Assembly (NCBI GenBank): GCA_001936135.1
Contig: CP012817.1
Span: forward strand, 3,534,001-3,598,000
Length of the DNA: 64,000 nucleotides
Reading direction: 5' to 3'
Source of the DNA: Saccharomycopsis fibuligera x Saccharomycopsis cf. fibuligera
Taxonomy: Eukaryota > Ascomycota > Saccharomycetes > Ascoideales > Saccharomycopsidaceae
Shown here: positions 9,082 to 18,073 of the stretch, piece after piece
How the letters are laid out: each line of letters opens with the position of its first letter
Numbering within the stretch: position 1 is the stretch's first letter
Made by a program: the position numbers and the translations under genes
Notes under the pieces: model-generated
The model's input: only the letters and a program-made list of their open reading frames with translations
Database searches by the model: none
What the model was told of the DNA's origin: nothing

Positions 9082-9674
9082 TTGCGTTGGGTTCGTTCAA
9101 AGTGATGGCTGTCCACCGTGCATTGCGTTCGTTCCCCTTCGACATACGTTCTCGTGTACAAATATATATATATATATATGTTTGTCCATGTTGGAAGCTT
9201 TTTGGCGGTGTCCGGGGGTGTCCCGTTACCCTGCTCGCACACACCCCGTGCTGGCGTTTTTCGCTCCTGTTTTCCGGCTTTTCTTGCGGAAAGAGAAATC
9301 TGCTCGCGAGGAACTGAGCGAAATATCGAATGAACGTGTGCTTTCCGCGACTGAGTGAGCGTGTGAGCGTGTGAGCGTGTGAATAGCGACAGACGGTTTT
9401 GTTTTTATTTTTATTTTTGTTTTTATTTTTATTTTTATTTTTATTTTTATTTAATTTTTATTTAATTTTTACTTAATTTTTATTTGGTTTTCAGTTTTGG
9501 CGAATCTATACGTGAACCGCCAACCCGCCCCCGTCCCGTACACCAACGCTGAGCCCATTTCGCGTTGTTCCTGTTGCGCATCTCCATCTCGTCCTCTGCC
9601 CTTCCCAGTCTCGTCGAGTCTCGCCCCAGTCTCGCGTGCTTGCGTGTGTCGACCAGCAGAATAGCTACAATTAC
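9082..9674. promoter_or_regulatory. Divergent promoter MTQ1/STH1, rich in simple repeats
   Basis: This 593-base spacer has an alternating TA run (about 9162-9179), three GTGTGAGC-type units (about 9353-9380), and a pyrimidine tract of ATTTTT/ATTTAATTTTT units (about 9403-9490) directly upstream of STH1. The T-rich tract is on the coding strand, as is common in yeast promoters. Confidence 0.6.
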
Positions 9675-12600
9675 ATGTCCTCGTCTACCCCCTCTGGCGC
9701 AGCACTACAGGTGCCTTATCCCGAGGACAGCGCCCAGGTCCAGCTTCTTCTCAAGCGCTACAATGGCCTCTACCATGGTCTTGCCAACCCGTTCAACAAC
9801 GACAGCTCCCAGGCAAACGCCGAGCTAAGCGCCATTGAAAAATTGTTGCACGGTATCTCGCGCAGCCAGGACAGGTACAACGCCCAGTTGGACACAGTGG
9901 CTGCGCTTGTCCGGTCTTCCCAGCAGCCGGCTGCCGACAAATACGATATCGAGTTGCTCAAGAAGCAGATTATTGGTTTCAACTTGCTTGCAAAAGACCT
10001 AGACTTGCCAAACAGCTTGCAGGTTGAGTTTGGCGCGAACAGCGTCTATGCCGCCACCGGCGGCGCCGGCGGCGCCGGCGGCGACGGCTGCGACGGCGAA
10101 AAAAAAAACAGTGGCGCCCAAGACGCGAAGTCCACTGCTGGGGATGTCGACGAACTCAAGCCAATCCCGGCGGACATGGCAAGCTTTGAGCAGCGTTACG
10201 CGAACTTCGTTCCGGTTGGCTCGCCTTCCCTATCCAGAAACGCCGACAATTACCACGATGTGGTGGGGAACAAGTACGCGGAGCTCAAAATCACAAACAA
10301 GATATCCGAGAGAATAGCTCAGTTGGAAGCCTTGCCGGCAAACTTGGCGAGCATCAACACTAAGTCTCTTTTGCGAAATTTCAGCAAGTCCTCCGAGCGG
10401 CGATTCGATGACGCCATCGACCAACTCAAGACCAACTCGTTGGTGGAGCTCAAGTCTTTGAAACTATTGACAAAGCAGAAGCAGCTAAGACAGCATTTGC
10501 TCAGCGCAGTTGCCAACCAGTCCCACGATGTTGATTCCGAGTTGAAGGACTCGTCCACCATTGTGCTTGCCAGAAGATTGATGAACATGAGGCTCAAAAT
10601 CATTGCTCCGCAAACCGCCAGACTCGCGGAACAGCTCGAAGAGCAACAAAAGAGGGAGTTGAAAAACATTGAGTACAAGCAGAAGTTGAGGGCGTTGAGC
10701 AAAAGACTCGAGTCTATCAACGACCTCTTGTTTGCGCAAAGCGAAGTCAGAAACACTAGAAATATCCACTTTTTCAAGTCGGTGACCAATTTCCATCAGC
10801 AAGCTGAAAAAGAAGCCGCTAAACGGTTAGAAAGAACCGCTAAAGAGAGATTGCAGGCCTTGAAGTCCAATGACGAAGAAGCTTACTTGAAGTTATTGGA
10901 TCAAACCAAGGACACGAGAATCACGCATTTGTTGAAGCAAACAAATAGCTTCTTGGATTCCTTAGCCAAGGCTGTTAAAGTGCAGCAAGATGAAACCAAG
11001 CAGCAACTCAATGGTGGTTCGGGCGCTGATGCCAGTGCGGCTGAAACGAATGAAGGTCTTGATGACGAGGAAAGGGAAAACATGGATTACTACCATATCG
11101 CCCATAATGTAAAAGAAAAGGTTACCAAGCAGCCTAGTCTTCTTGTTGGCGGCACCTTGAAAGAATATCAGATCAAAGGGTTGGAATGGATGGTTTCGTT
11201 GTACAACAACCATTTGAATGGTATCTTGGCCGATGAGATGGGTCTTGGTAAAACCATTCAGTCTATCTCATTAGTGACTTATTTGATCGAAGTGAAAAAG
11301 GAAAGAGGCCCATTCTTGATTATTGTCCCACTATCCACCATCACTAATTGGACTCTTGAATGTGAACGGTGGGCTCCAGCAGTCAAGAAAATTGTTTACA
11401 AAGGTACGCCAAACCAGCGTAAGTTGCTTGCTCACGAGGTGCGCCGCGGTGATTTCCAAATATTATTGACTACCTATGAATACATTATCAAGGACAGATC
11501 GTTATTGTCTAAGCTTAAATGGGCTCATATGATTATCGATGAAGGCCACAGAATGAAAAATACAAACTCTAAATTATCTTACACATTAACAAACTACTAC
11601 TACACTAAAAACAGATTGATCTTGACCGGTACTCCATTGCAGAATAACTTGCCGGAACTATGGGCGTTGCTTAATTTTGTCTTGCCCAAAATCTTCAACT
11701 CTGTCAAAACTTTTGACGAATGGTTTAATACGCCATTCGCTAATGCTGGTACTGGGGAAAAATTGGAGCTATCTGAAGAAGAAAGTTTGTTGATTATCAG
11801 AAGATTGCATAAAGTCTTGAGACCATTTTTGTTGAGAAGATTGAAAAAAGACGTCGAAAAGGATTTGCCAGATAAGGTCGAAAAAGTTGTCAAGTGCAAG
11901 TTTTCCGGTTTGCAATACGCATTGTATCAACAAATGCTTAGGCATAATGCATTGTTTGTCGGTTCCTCTATCAATAATGGTACCACCAAAAGTGGAATCA
12001 AAGGCTTAAACAATAAGATTATGCAGTTAAGAAAAGTGTGCAATCATCCTTTTGTGTTTGAAGAAGTTGAAGACTTGATCAATCCTAGCAGACTTTCCAA
12101 TGCTACTCTTTGGAGAACCAGTGGTAAATTTGAGTTACTAGATCGTGTCTTACCGAAATTCAAAGCATCGGGCCACAGAGTGTTGATTTTCTTCCAAATG
12201 ACTTCGGTGATGGATATCATGGAAGACTATTTGCGTTATAGAAACATGCAGTTTTTAAGATTGGACGGTGGTACTAAAGCTGATGAAAGACAAGATATGT
12301 TGAAAGAGTTCAATAAGAAGGAAAGCGAAATCTTTGTGTTTTTGTTATCCACCAGAGCTGGTGGGTTAGGCTTAAACTTACAAACTGCTGATACTGTTAT
12401 TATTTTCGATACTGATTGGAATCCGCATCAGGATTTGCAAGCTCAAGATAGAGCTCACAGAATCGGCCAAAAGAATGAAGTGAGAATTTTGAGATTAATC
12501 ACTAGTGATTCTGTGGAAGAAGTCATTTTAGAAAGAGCACATGAAAAATTAAACATCGATGGTAAAGTTATCCAAGCTGGTAAGTTTGATAACAAGTCCA

Positions 12601-13769
12601 CTGCTGAAGAACAAGAAGCATTTTTGAGAAGATTGCTTGAAGCCGAAGAATTGAAAAAGAAGGGTGGCGCTGAAGAAGAAGCAGTTTACTATGATGATGA
12701 TGAATTGAATGAAATATTGGCTAGATCTGAAGAAGAAAAGATGCTTTTCCATGAAATGGATTTGAAAAGAGCCGCGGATGCCAAAGAAGATGGTGAAAGT
12801 CCATACAGATTAATGACTAAAGAAGAATTACCGGATGTTTTCAGTGAAGAAACTGTTGATAAGCAGTTCAATAAAAAGGAAATTGAAGCTGAGCTTGGCA
12901 AAACCAGAGAACGTAAGAAGGTCATGTATGACGATGGTTTAACTGAAGAACAATGGTTGGAGGCCATGGACAATGATGATATGACCGTGGAAGAAGCAAT
13001 TGCCAAAAAGCAAGAAGCAATGGCTAAAAGAAGAGCAAAGAAAGCTAAATCCAAGACACCAGACGCCGGTGAGCAAGGAGAAGACGGCGATGAAGATTAC
13101 GATGAAGAGGCTAAAAACGAAGAAAGCATCAAACCTGCAAAGAAAAGAAGTAGAAAATCTACAGCTAAAAAGATGAATTACAATCTTGATGGTGATGATG
13201 GCGAATCAGCTGCTGCATCCGATAATGAAGAAGAGGCTGAGGCTGAAGCTGAAGCACAATTCACTAGTGATGAAGATGAAGAAATCAAGCCTAAAAAGAA
13301 ACAAAAGAAGGCTAAAAATGGTACGGCTAACGGTAGCAATGGGGCCGGCAAGAATGGTCGCAGCGAAGAGGATGCTAACAAGCAAGCCAAAGGCAAAAAC
13401 TCCGCCAAAAATAACAGCAACAGTAGTAGCAGCAGCAATTCTGATACGGAATTTGCTACTAAGGCACAAAGTCTACTTGATGGGTTAGTTGAACTTAAAG
13501 ATGAAGAAACTGGCGATTCAGTGTTGGAATTATTCCTCAAATTGCCTTCCAAGAAGCTTTATCCAGATTATTACAAGGTCATCAAGAAGCCAATCAGTAT
13601 CAATGAGATTCGAAAGAAGTTGAATAGAAAATCGGGTTATAAGAGTTATGATGACTTTGTTGATGATCTTAAATTGATGATCAGTAATGCACAAACATAC
13701 AATGAACCAGGCAGTTTCGTGTATGAGAATGCCACTACGATAGAGAAGTTCATCAATGAGTTTAATTGA
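9675..13769 (+). CDS. STH1: RSC complex ATPase Sth1 (SNF2 family)
   Basis: This 1364-residue protein is the catalytic motor of the RSC chromatin remodeller (S. cerevisiae Sth1 has 1359). I chose the ATG at 9675 (MSSSTPSGAALQVPYPEDSA), since the frame upstream has no ATG. An HSA-type helical region (about 280-370) precedes the ATPase. Walker A is DEMGLGKT near 520, the DEGH box is near 622, and SF2 motifs V-VI are in RAGGLGLNLQTADTVIIFD and QAQDRAHRIGQ. An acidic/basic SnAC-like segment follows, then a Lys/Glu/Ser low-complexity linker. A C-terminal bromodomain at about 1265-1355 includes YPDYYKVIKKPISINEIRKK. The length and terminal bromodomain fit Sth1 rather than the longer Snf2. Codon use changes from G/C-ending to A/T-ending near 10.8-11 kb. 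I saw no in-frame CTG codon. Confidence 0.95.
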   Translation: MSSSTPSGAALQVPYPEDSAQVQLLLKRYNGLYHGLANPFNNDSSQANAELSAIEKLLHGISRSQDRYNAQLDTVAALVRSSQQPAADKYDIELLKKQIIGFNLLAKDLDLPNSLQVEFGANSVYAATGGAGGAGGDGCDGEKKNSGAQDAKSTAGDVDELKPIPADMASFEQRYANFVPVGSPSLSRNADNYHDVVGNKYAELKITNKISERIAQLEALPANLASINTKSLLRNFSKSSERRFDDAIDQLKTNSLVELKSLKLLTKQKQLRQHLLSAVANQSHDVDSELKDSSTIVLARRLMNMRLKIIAPQTARLAEQLEEQQKRELKNIEYKQKLRALSKRLESINDLLFAQSEVRNTRNIHFFKSVTNFHQQAEKEAAKRLERTAKERLQALKSNDEEAYLKLLDQTKDTRITHLLKQTNSFLDSLAKAVKVQQDETKQQLNGGSGADASAAETNEGLDDEERENMDYYHIAHNVKEKVTKQPSLLVGGTLKEYQIKGLEWMVSLYNNHLNGILADEMGLGKTIQSISLVTYLIEVKKERGPFLIIVPLSTITNWTLECERWAPAVKKIVYKGTPNQRKLLAHEVRRGDFQILLTTYEYIIKDRSLLSKLKWAHMIIDEGHRMKNTNSKLSYTLTNYYYTKNRLILTGTPLQNNLPELWALLNFVLPKIFNSVKTFDEWFNTPFANAGTGEKLELSEEESLLIIRRLHKVLRPFLLRRLKKDVEKDLPDKVEKVVKCKFSGLQYALYQQMLRHNALFVGSSINNGTTKSGIKGLNNKIMQLRKVCNHPFVFEEVEDLINPSRLSNATLWRTSGKFELLDRVLPKFKASGHRVLIFFQMTSVMDIMEDYLRYRNMQFLRLDGGTKADERQDMLKEFNKKESEIFVFLLSTRAGGLGLNLQTADTVIIFDTDWNPHQDLQAQDRAHRIGQKNEVRILRLITSDSVEEVILERAHEKLNIDGKVIQAGKFDNKSTAEEQEAFLRRLLEAEELKKKGGAEEEAVYYDDDELNEILARSEEEKMLFHEMDLKRAADAKEDGESPYRLMTKEELPDVFSEETVDKQFNKKEIEAELGKTRERKKVMYDDGLTEEQWLEAMDNDDMTVEEAIAKKQEAMAKRRAKKAKSKTPDAGEQGEDGDEDYDEEAKNEESIKPAKKRSRKSTAKKMNYNLDGDDGESAAASDNEEEAEAEAEAQFTSDEDEEIKPKKKQKKAKNGTANGSNGAGKNGRSEEDANKQAKGKNSAKNNSNSSSSSNSDTEFATKAQSLLDGLVELKDEETGDSVLELFLKLPSKKLYPDYYKVIKKPISINEIRKKLNRKSGYKSYDDFVDDLKLMISNAQTYNEPGSFVYENATTIEKFINEFN

Positions 13770-13843
13770 TTGATGGTTTAATTGCTTGACGTGTTTCCTT
13801 TGTTGTATTCTAGTGTTGGATTTTATTTTTTATTTTTTATATC

Positions 13844-13875
<32 letters not shown>

Positions 13876-14347
13876 GGTTTTGATTTTATTTTTGTCTGTC
13901 TCTGTGAGCCATTCTAACATGGTCTTTATTTTCTTATTTTCTATTTATATTTTTTTTTCTCTAGCTACTCTTTTTTGTAACATTTTTGTTGTTTCCTATA
14001 TATTTTTATTCTTTCTATTCATTTCCTATGTAATTTTATTCAGTTTTATATAACTTGTTTTTTAAAACTTACTGTAGATTCGCATAAGGTACCTGTCTCC
14101 TCCTCTCCTGGGCTTCTGCTCACTGCTTAGTGATGGCGGCATTGTGATTCGCTGATGAGAAGTCACATGGTGCAGGGTGGGCCCAAAAAATAACTTAAAA
14201 AAAATAAAAATAATAAAATTGTACGCCAAAGTTTCTGCGATGGGTGTTTGGAGTGCTGTGGTTTACTTTTACTAATTCTTTTGAGATTCAATTTATCGAG
14301 CGTATCATCCATAACTTTGCAAACCAAGAACTTACAGCAACAGGAAA
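13770..14347. other. STH1-GRX5 spacer with T28 tract
   Basis: These 578 bases are T-rich after the STH1 stop, with 28 consecutive T at 13848-13875, and then become the GRX5 promoter. No further gene is visible. Confidence 0.6.
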
Positions 14348-15228
14348 ATGTTCTCTAGACAGTTAGCAGTAAACAGCAGATTGGTATGTGGAATGGTTTT
14401 TTGAACTTTATGTATTCGTTTCTTTTGCTTGTATGCGGGAAGACGGACGGGATAGATTCGAATGTAATGCTGGGGCTAGGACAGTGGCGACATGAAAATG
14501 AGAACATTGAAACTTGATTTTTGCACTAGTAAGAGTGTAAATATAATTCGCAGATTATTATTCAGGACATTGCCAAAATAAAAATATATATATATAAATG
14601 CTGCAACATGTGTGATGGGTCCGATATTTAATTAATCAGCAATACTAACATTAAGATGATACAGATCAGTCGCTCAGTGGCTATCAACGGGGCCTCTAAG
14701 GCGGCCAGCCAAAGATTTTTCACTATGGCCAGCAGAAACAGCAACGTCAGCAGCATCAGCAGAGCCGTCTCTTCCGCCAAATACAACAGCCCAAGACACA
14801 TTGCCACTGGCATTCAATTTGCAAGATACTTGTCCACGGAAATGGAACAATCCATTAGTGAAGCCGTCAAGTCCGCTCCAGTGGTGCTCTTCATGAAGGG
14901 TACTCCAGAAGCCCCAGCTTGCGGATTTAGCAGATCAACAATCGCCCTTTTGGGCTCCATTGGAGTTGACCCAGAGAAGTTCGCTGCTTATAACGTGTTG
15001 GAAGATGCTGAACTTAGACAAGGAATCAAAGAGTACAGCGACTGGCCAACAATTCCACAGTTATACGTCAACGGCGAGTTCATTGGAGGGTGCGATATTG
15101 TTACCAGTATGGCCCAGAATGGTGAGTTGTTGGAGTTGTTGGAAAAAGAAGGGTTGTTGGTGTACGAGGAGGAAGAACAGGATATTGAAGAGCCACAGTC
15201 CACTAACGTCAAGCCGGTGCAGAGATAA
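14348..15228 (+). CDS. GRX5: Mitochondrial monothiol glutaredoxin Grx5, one intron
   Basis: Exon 1 (14348-14383) encodes [12 protein letters not shown]. The 281-base intron has donor GTATGT, a perfect TACTAAC (14643-14649) and the likely acceptor ACAG ending at 14664. Exon 2 runs 14665-15228, giving 199 residues. An AAG at 14655 is a second possible acceptor that keeps the frame. Exon 1 plus the start of exon 2 form a Ser/Arg-rich mitochondrial presequence. The glutaredoxin domain has [20 protein letters not shown] with the monothiol CGFS at C98, then [20 protein letters not shown] for glutathione and Fe-S binding. Grx5 transfers [2Fe-2S] clusters in the mitochondrial ISC pathway, in which ISA1 (34 kb) also acts. 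Without the intron the protein would start at 14656 and lose part of the targeting signal. Confidence 0.95.
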
Positions 15229-15512
15229 GCTTCGCGGTGGACGGTGCTGCGGCTCCTTACTTTTTGTACATAGCGAGAATCTTATAGTTAATGGAGACTG
15301 ATATTCCAATGCTTTTGCGGTCTTGTAGTAGTGTACATCTTGGTGCAAGGAAAGGTGCTGAGGCTCGCGGAAGGACTTCCGCCATGCCAACGGTCACATG
15401 ATACTGCTCTGGGAAAATTTTGCCCTGCGGCATTCTCGCTGGCTCTGAAAAACTATAAAAGGAGCCCCAGTCCCTCATCTTTTTTAAAACTTTTCACTTC
15501 TCTCCTTTCTCT
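15229..15512 (+). promoter_or_regulatory. U3 snoRNA promoter with TATA box
   Basis: TATAAA at 15454-15459 lies about 55-60 bases upstream of the predicted U3 5' end, in a sequence ACTATAAAAGG typical of strongly expressed Pol II snRNA/snoRNA genes. A CT-rich stretch follows up to the start. Confidence 0.75.
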
Positions 15513-15948
15513 GTCGACGTACTTCAGTAAGTAGCCCCCCATATGGTTGAGCTTCTCTTGGCCCAGCTAGCACTCCCAAATCATCTTATTGATTGGATAA
15601 TATCAACAGACATGAAAGAATAAATAAAGTTTCAAGGGAGACAGTTTTTCTAACAAATTTCTAAAGTAGGATCATTTCTATAGGTCACGTCTCTCTTTGA
15701 CTCTTCAAAAGAGCCACTGAATCCAACTTGGTTGATGAGGCGATAACCCTTGTGCTCTAGAATGAGGTTTGAAATAGCTTGGTCTGTGTATCCTAGTTGA
15801 TCCAGTCATCTAAATTTTTATTACCGTTCTTGTCGTTTGAAACTTTGTCTTTACAAAGTTGAGACAAGAAGCAATGATTTCGACCCTGTACAACACGCTC
15901 CTAGTGAGAAGTTCTTACGGGGTGGGCACAAGTGGCAGTCTGACAAGT
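15513..15948 (+). ncRNA. SNR17: U3 snoRNA (SNR17), interrupted by a spliceosomal intron
   Basis: The 5' exon GTCGACGTACTTCA (15513-15526) is identical to the known 5' end of yeast U3. It is followed by an intron with donor GTAAGT (15527) and branch CTAAC (15650-15654), ending at AAG (15666) or TAG (15669). Exon 2 carries U3 signatures: GGATCATTTCTATAGG (box A region), TCTTTGACTCTTCAAAAGAG, CCACTGAATCCAACTTGG, the GATGAG of box C' (15733-15738), the box B/C region near 15871-15888, and box D CTGA (15940-15943) in GGCAGTCTGACAAGT. The mature RNA would be about 296 nt. U3 guides early 18S processing as part of the SSU processome. S. cerevisiae U3 genes also carry an intron at this site. The acceptor choice is the only uncertain point: AAG gives the same junction (TTCA/TAGG) as S. 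cerevisiae. Confidence 0.97.
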
Positions 15949-16168
15949 TTCTTAGTATATATGCTTAATTGTTGATGTAATAAACGGCGCTTTTGCAGTG
16001 CAAGTTTGTGTTTCTTGTAGGCGCTAATGTTATTGTGGATGCTGGGAAAGCGTACATTGAGCCTCGAGTGGGCTGGTGTTGGCGCGTGTGTTTAGCATAC
16101 TGGTGTGCGGCCACCCCTTGTGCTAAACGCACTCTGATTATTTGTTTCTTTTTTTTTTTTTTTTTTTT

Positions 16169-16201
<33 letters not shown>

Positions 16202-16639
16202 CCGTGTCTGTCAATCGAAACGGAACGTACCAGAAAAGAAAATCCAAGGAAACAGGGCCAACTGGTTACTCGTCTCAGTAGCTCTTTTGCACAAGACCCT
16301 TTATCTACTATAACCGGCATCGCTTGCTCCAAGCATACTTCCCTTGCAAGCCGCAGACACTTTGTTTGGGCACCTCTCGCTGTCAACGCCACCTACCCTT
16401 CTGCAACGTCGCCCCTTTGCGTGGCCTCAAGCGTTCTTATTTGATATAGCTCCGCCGCCGAGCTCAGCCGACGCCGCAACAAGAAAAATACTAGAGCCGT
16501 ATCTTGTGGGAGTCTTCATAACGGGGGTAAAGTAAAAATATAAAATATTTTTTTTATCGCATCACTACACACCGCACCAGAGGCCCATTCGATATTCACG
16601 CCCTTTGCTCCGTCTAAATCAGCTCTACACTGCGTTCCC
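15949..16639. other. U3-IPT1 spacer with T21 and T30 tracts
   Basis: The 691-base gap holds two adjacent T homopolymers (16149-16169 and 16172-16201, split by GA) and the IPT1 promoter. Small ORFs across the T tract are low-complexity artefacts. I see no gene. Confidence 0.6.
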
Positions 16640-18073
16640 ATGGGCGGCTTGGTAAAACCATTCAGGCTCTTGCTTATTGCCATCAGCAGGCTTTATAATG
16701 GTGCCATCAACAACCACGGCAATGTGTTCTTTTTGATCCTCAACTTTTGTGTTAACTTCTCTCCCATCTTCATTTGGCTTCTGATCTTCAAGAACGCCGG
16801 CATAATACCGCACGAATGGCGTCCCACCATCCACGTCAAGCTCGTCTACTACGTGGACTTGTATTTCTATGATTTCAATTTTGTCGGCATCGTGTGCGGC
16901 TTGCTGTTGATGGCGTTGGCCTACGCGATGTACTTGGGGTTCTTCCGCATCAAGACCCCACTTGCAGGGACGGGCACGGGCACAGGGCCATCGTTTGTTC
17001 CGTTGAGCGGTAGCGTTGATGACGATCTTGAAGCTTCAACTGCTAGTCTGTCGTCTCTGTCTGATAACAGCATAGGCAATAGTGCCGCCAGGGGCCATGT
17101 TTCGACCGCTGCAGATGCGTTTGAGATCGATAGTAATCCAGACGCTGATGAAGAGTACCAGTTGGAAAACATCAGCAGTGGGTCGCGCAGCAAAGAGCAC
17201 GAGCCGAAAACCAACATCACCACCACTACCGCTACGCCATCGCTAGCGTCAACGTCAGCAGCCGGAACAGGAAACCGCCAAAGCTTGCTATCTAAGAGAA
17301 AATTCAACTATAACTATCCTCCGGGCTACTCCCCAGTGCTTATTGTTTTGCTATTTGCGCTATCCTGGCCTATCCTCAACTTGGATTTTTATTTTGCTCA
17401 ACCAGAGTTCATCTCCAACTCTAAGGATATTGTGGCTTGGATATTCTATGTTCTTTGCCATTTGATCGCTCCTATTGTTACTGCTGTCTACTTGTATGTT
17501 TTCCAGCCCCCGGGAGCCCTCATGTATTTCTCAATGATTCTCGGTGCCCAGAACATCAGCGGGGTGTTCACCCATTTGTTGTTTCCTAATGCCCCGCCTT
17601 GGTTCATCCATCTAAACGGCGTCGACATTGAACCAACTTACGAAATGCCCGGGTTTGCCGCTGGGCTAACTAGAGTGGATGTTGCCATGGGCACTCATTT
17701 GAACTCCAAAGGATTCCATAAGTCACCAATTGTGTTTGGAGCGTTCCCTTCATTGCACTCTGCTATGGCGGTGCAGGTTTTCTTGCATTTGAACTTCTAC
17801 AGTAAATGGAAAATAGTTAAGGTCATTGGATTATTATTTGTGGTGATTCAGTGGTGGGCCACTATTTATTTGGACCATCATTTCCGTTTGGACTTGTTCG
17901 CAGGAATGTTGTATGCCTACTTCTATTTTATTGTATTCCAGAAATTCTTGTTTAGAGTGCAAAAGAATTTTTTCAATAACTATTTCTTCAATAGAAATAA
18001 ATTGGGTACTACTATGGGTATGAGAGTATTTAAGGGAACAGTGTTGGAAAGATTTTTCGATCCATACAGCTGA
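16640..18073 (+). CDS. IPT1: Inositolphosphotransferase Ipt1, M(IP)2C synthase
   Basis: This 477-residue polytopic Golgi protein adds inositol phosphate to MIPC, giving M(IP)2C, the last step of yeast complex sphingolipid synthesis. The N-terminus is FSPIFIWLLIFKNAGIIPHE. Several membrane segments flank a Ser/Thr-rich cytosolic loop (about 110-220). The PAP2/AUR1-type active site follows: GAFPSLHSAM with H373, and HHFRLD with H414 and D418. The end GMRVFKGTVLERFFDPYS matches the Ipt1 C-terminus, which separates it from AUR1. Two CTG codons fall in the Ser-rich loop (near 17050), where Ser fits as well as Leu. In S. cerevisiae IPT1 adjoins SNF11. Here the CRH cluster lies between them. Confidence 0.95.
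   Translation: MGGLVKPFRLLLIAISRLYNGAINNHGNVFFLILNFCVNFSPIFIWLLIFKNAGIIPHEWRPTIHVKLVYYVDLYFYDFNFVGIVCGLLLMALAYAMYLGFFRIKTPLAGTGTGTGPSFVPLSGSVDDDLEASTASLSSLSDNSIGNSAARGHVSTAADAFEIDSNPDADEEYQLENISSGSRSKEHEPKTNITTTTATPSLASTSAAGTGNRQSLLSKRKFNYNYPPGYSPVLIVLLFALSWPILNLDFYFAQPEFISNSKDIVAWIFYVLCHLIAPIVTAVYLYVFQPPGALMYFSMILGAQNISGVFTHLLFPNAPPWFIHLNGVDIEPTYEMPGFAAGLTRVDVAMGTHLNSKGFHKSPIVFGAFPSLHSAMAVQVFLHLNFYSKWKIVKVIGLLFVVIQWWATIYLDHHFRLDLFAGMLYAYFYFIVFQKFLFRVQKNFFNNYFFNRNKLGTTMGMRVFKGTVLERFFDPYS

Noticed and set aside
9118-9333. ORFs in the MTQ1/STH1 spacer containing IYIYIYM
   Set aside because: These are produced by the TA dinucleotide run and have no coding features.
9636-9674. Longer STH1 start at 9636
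   Set aside because: That codon is GTG; the first ATG in frame is at 9675 and matches the expected N-terminus length.
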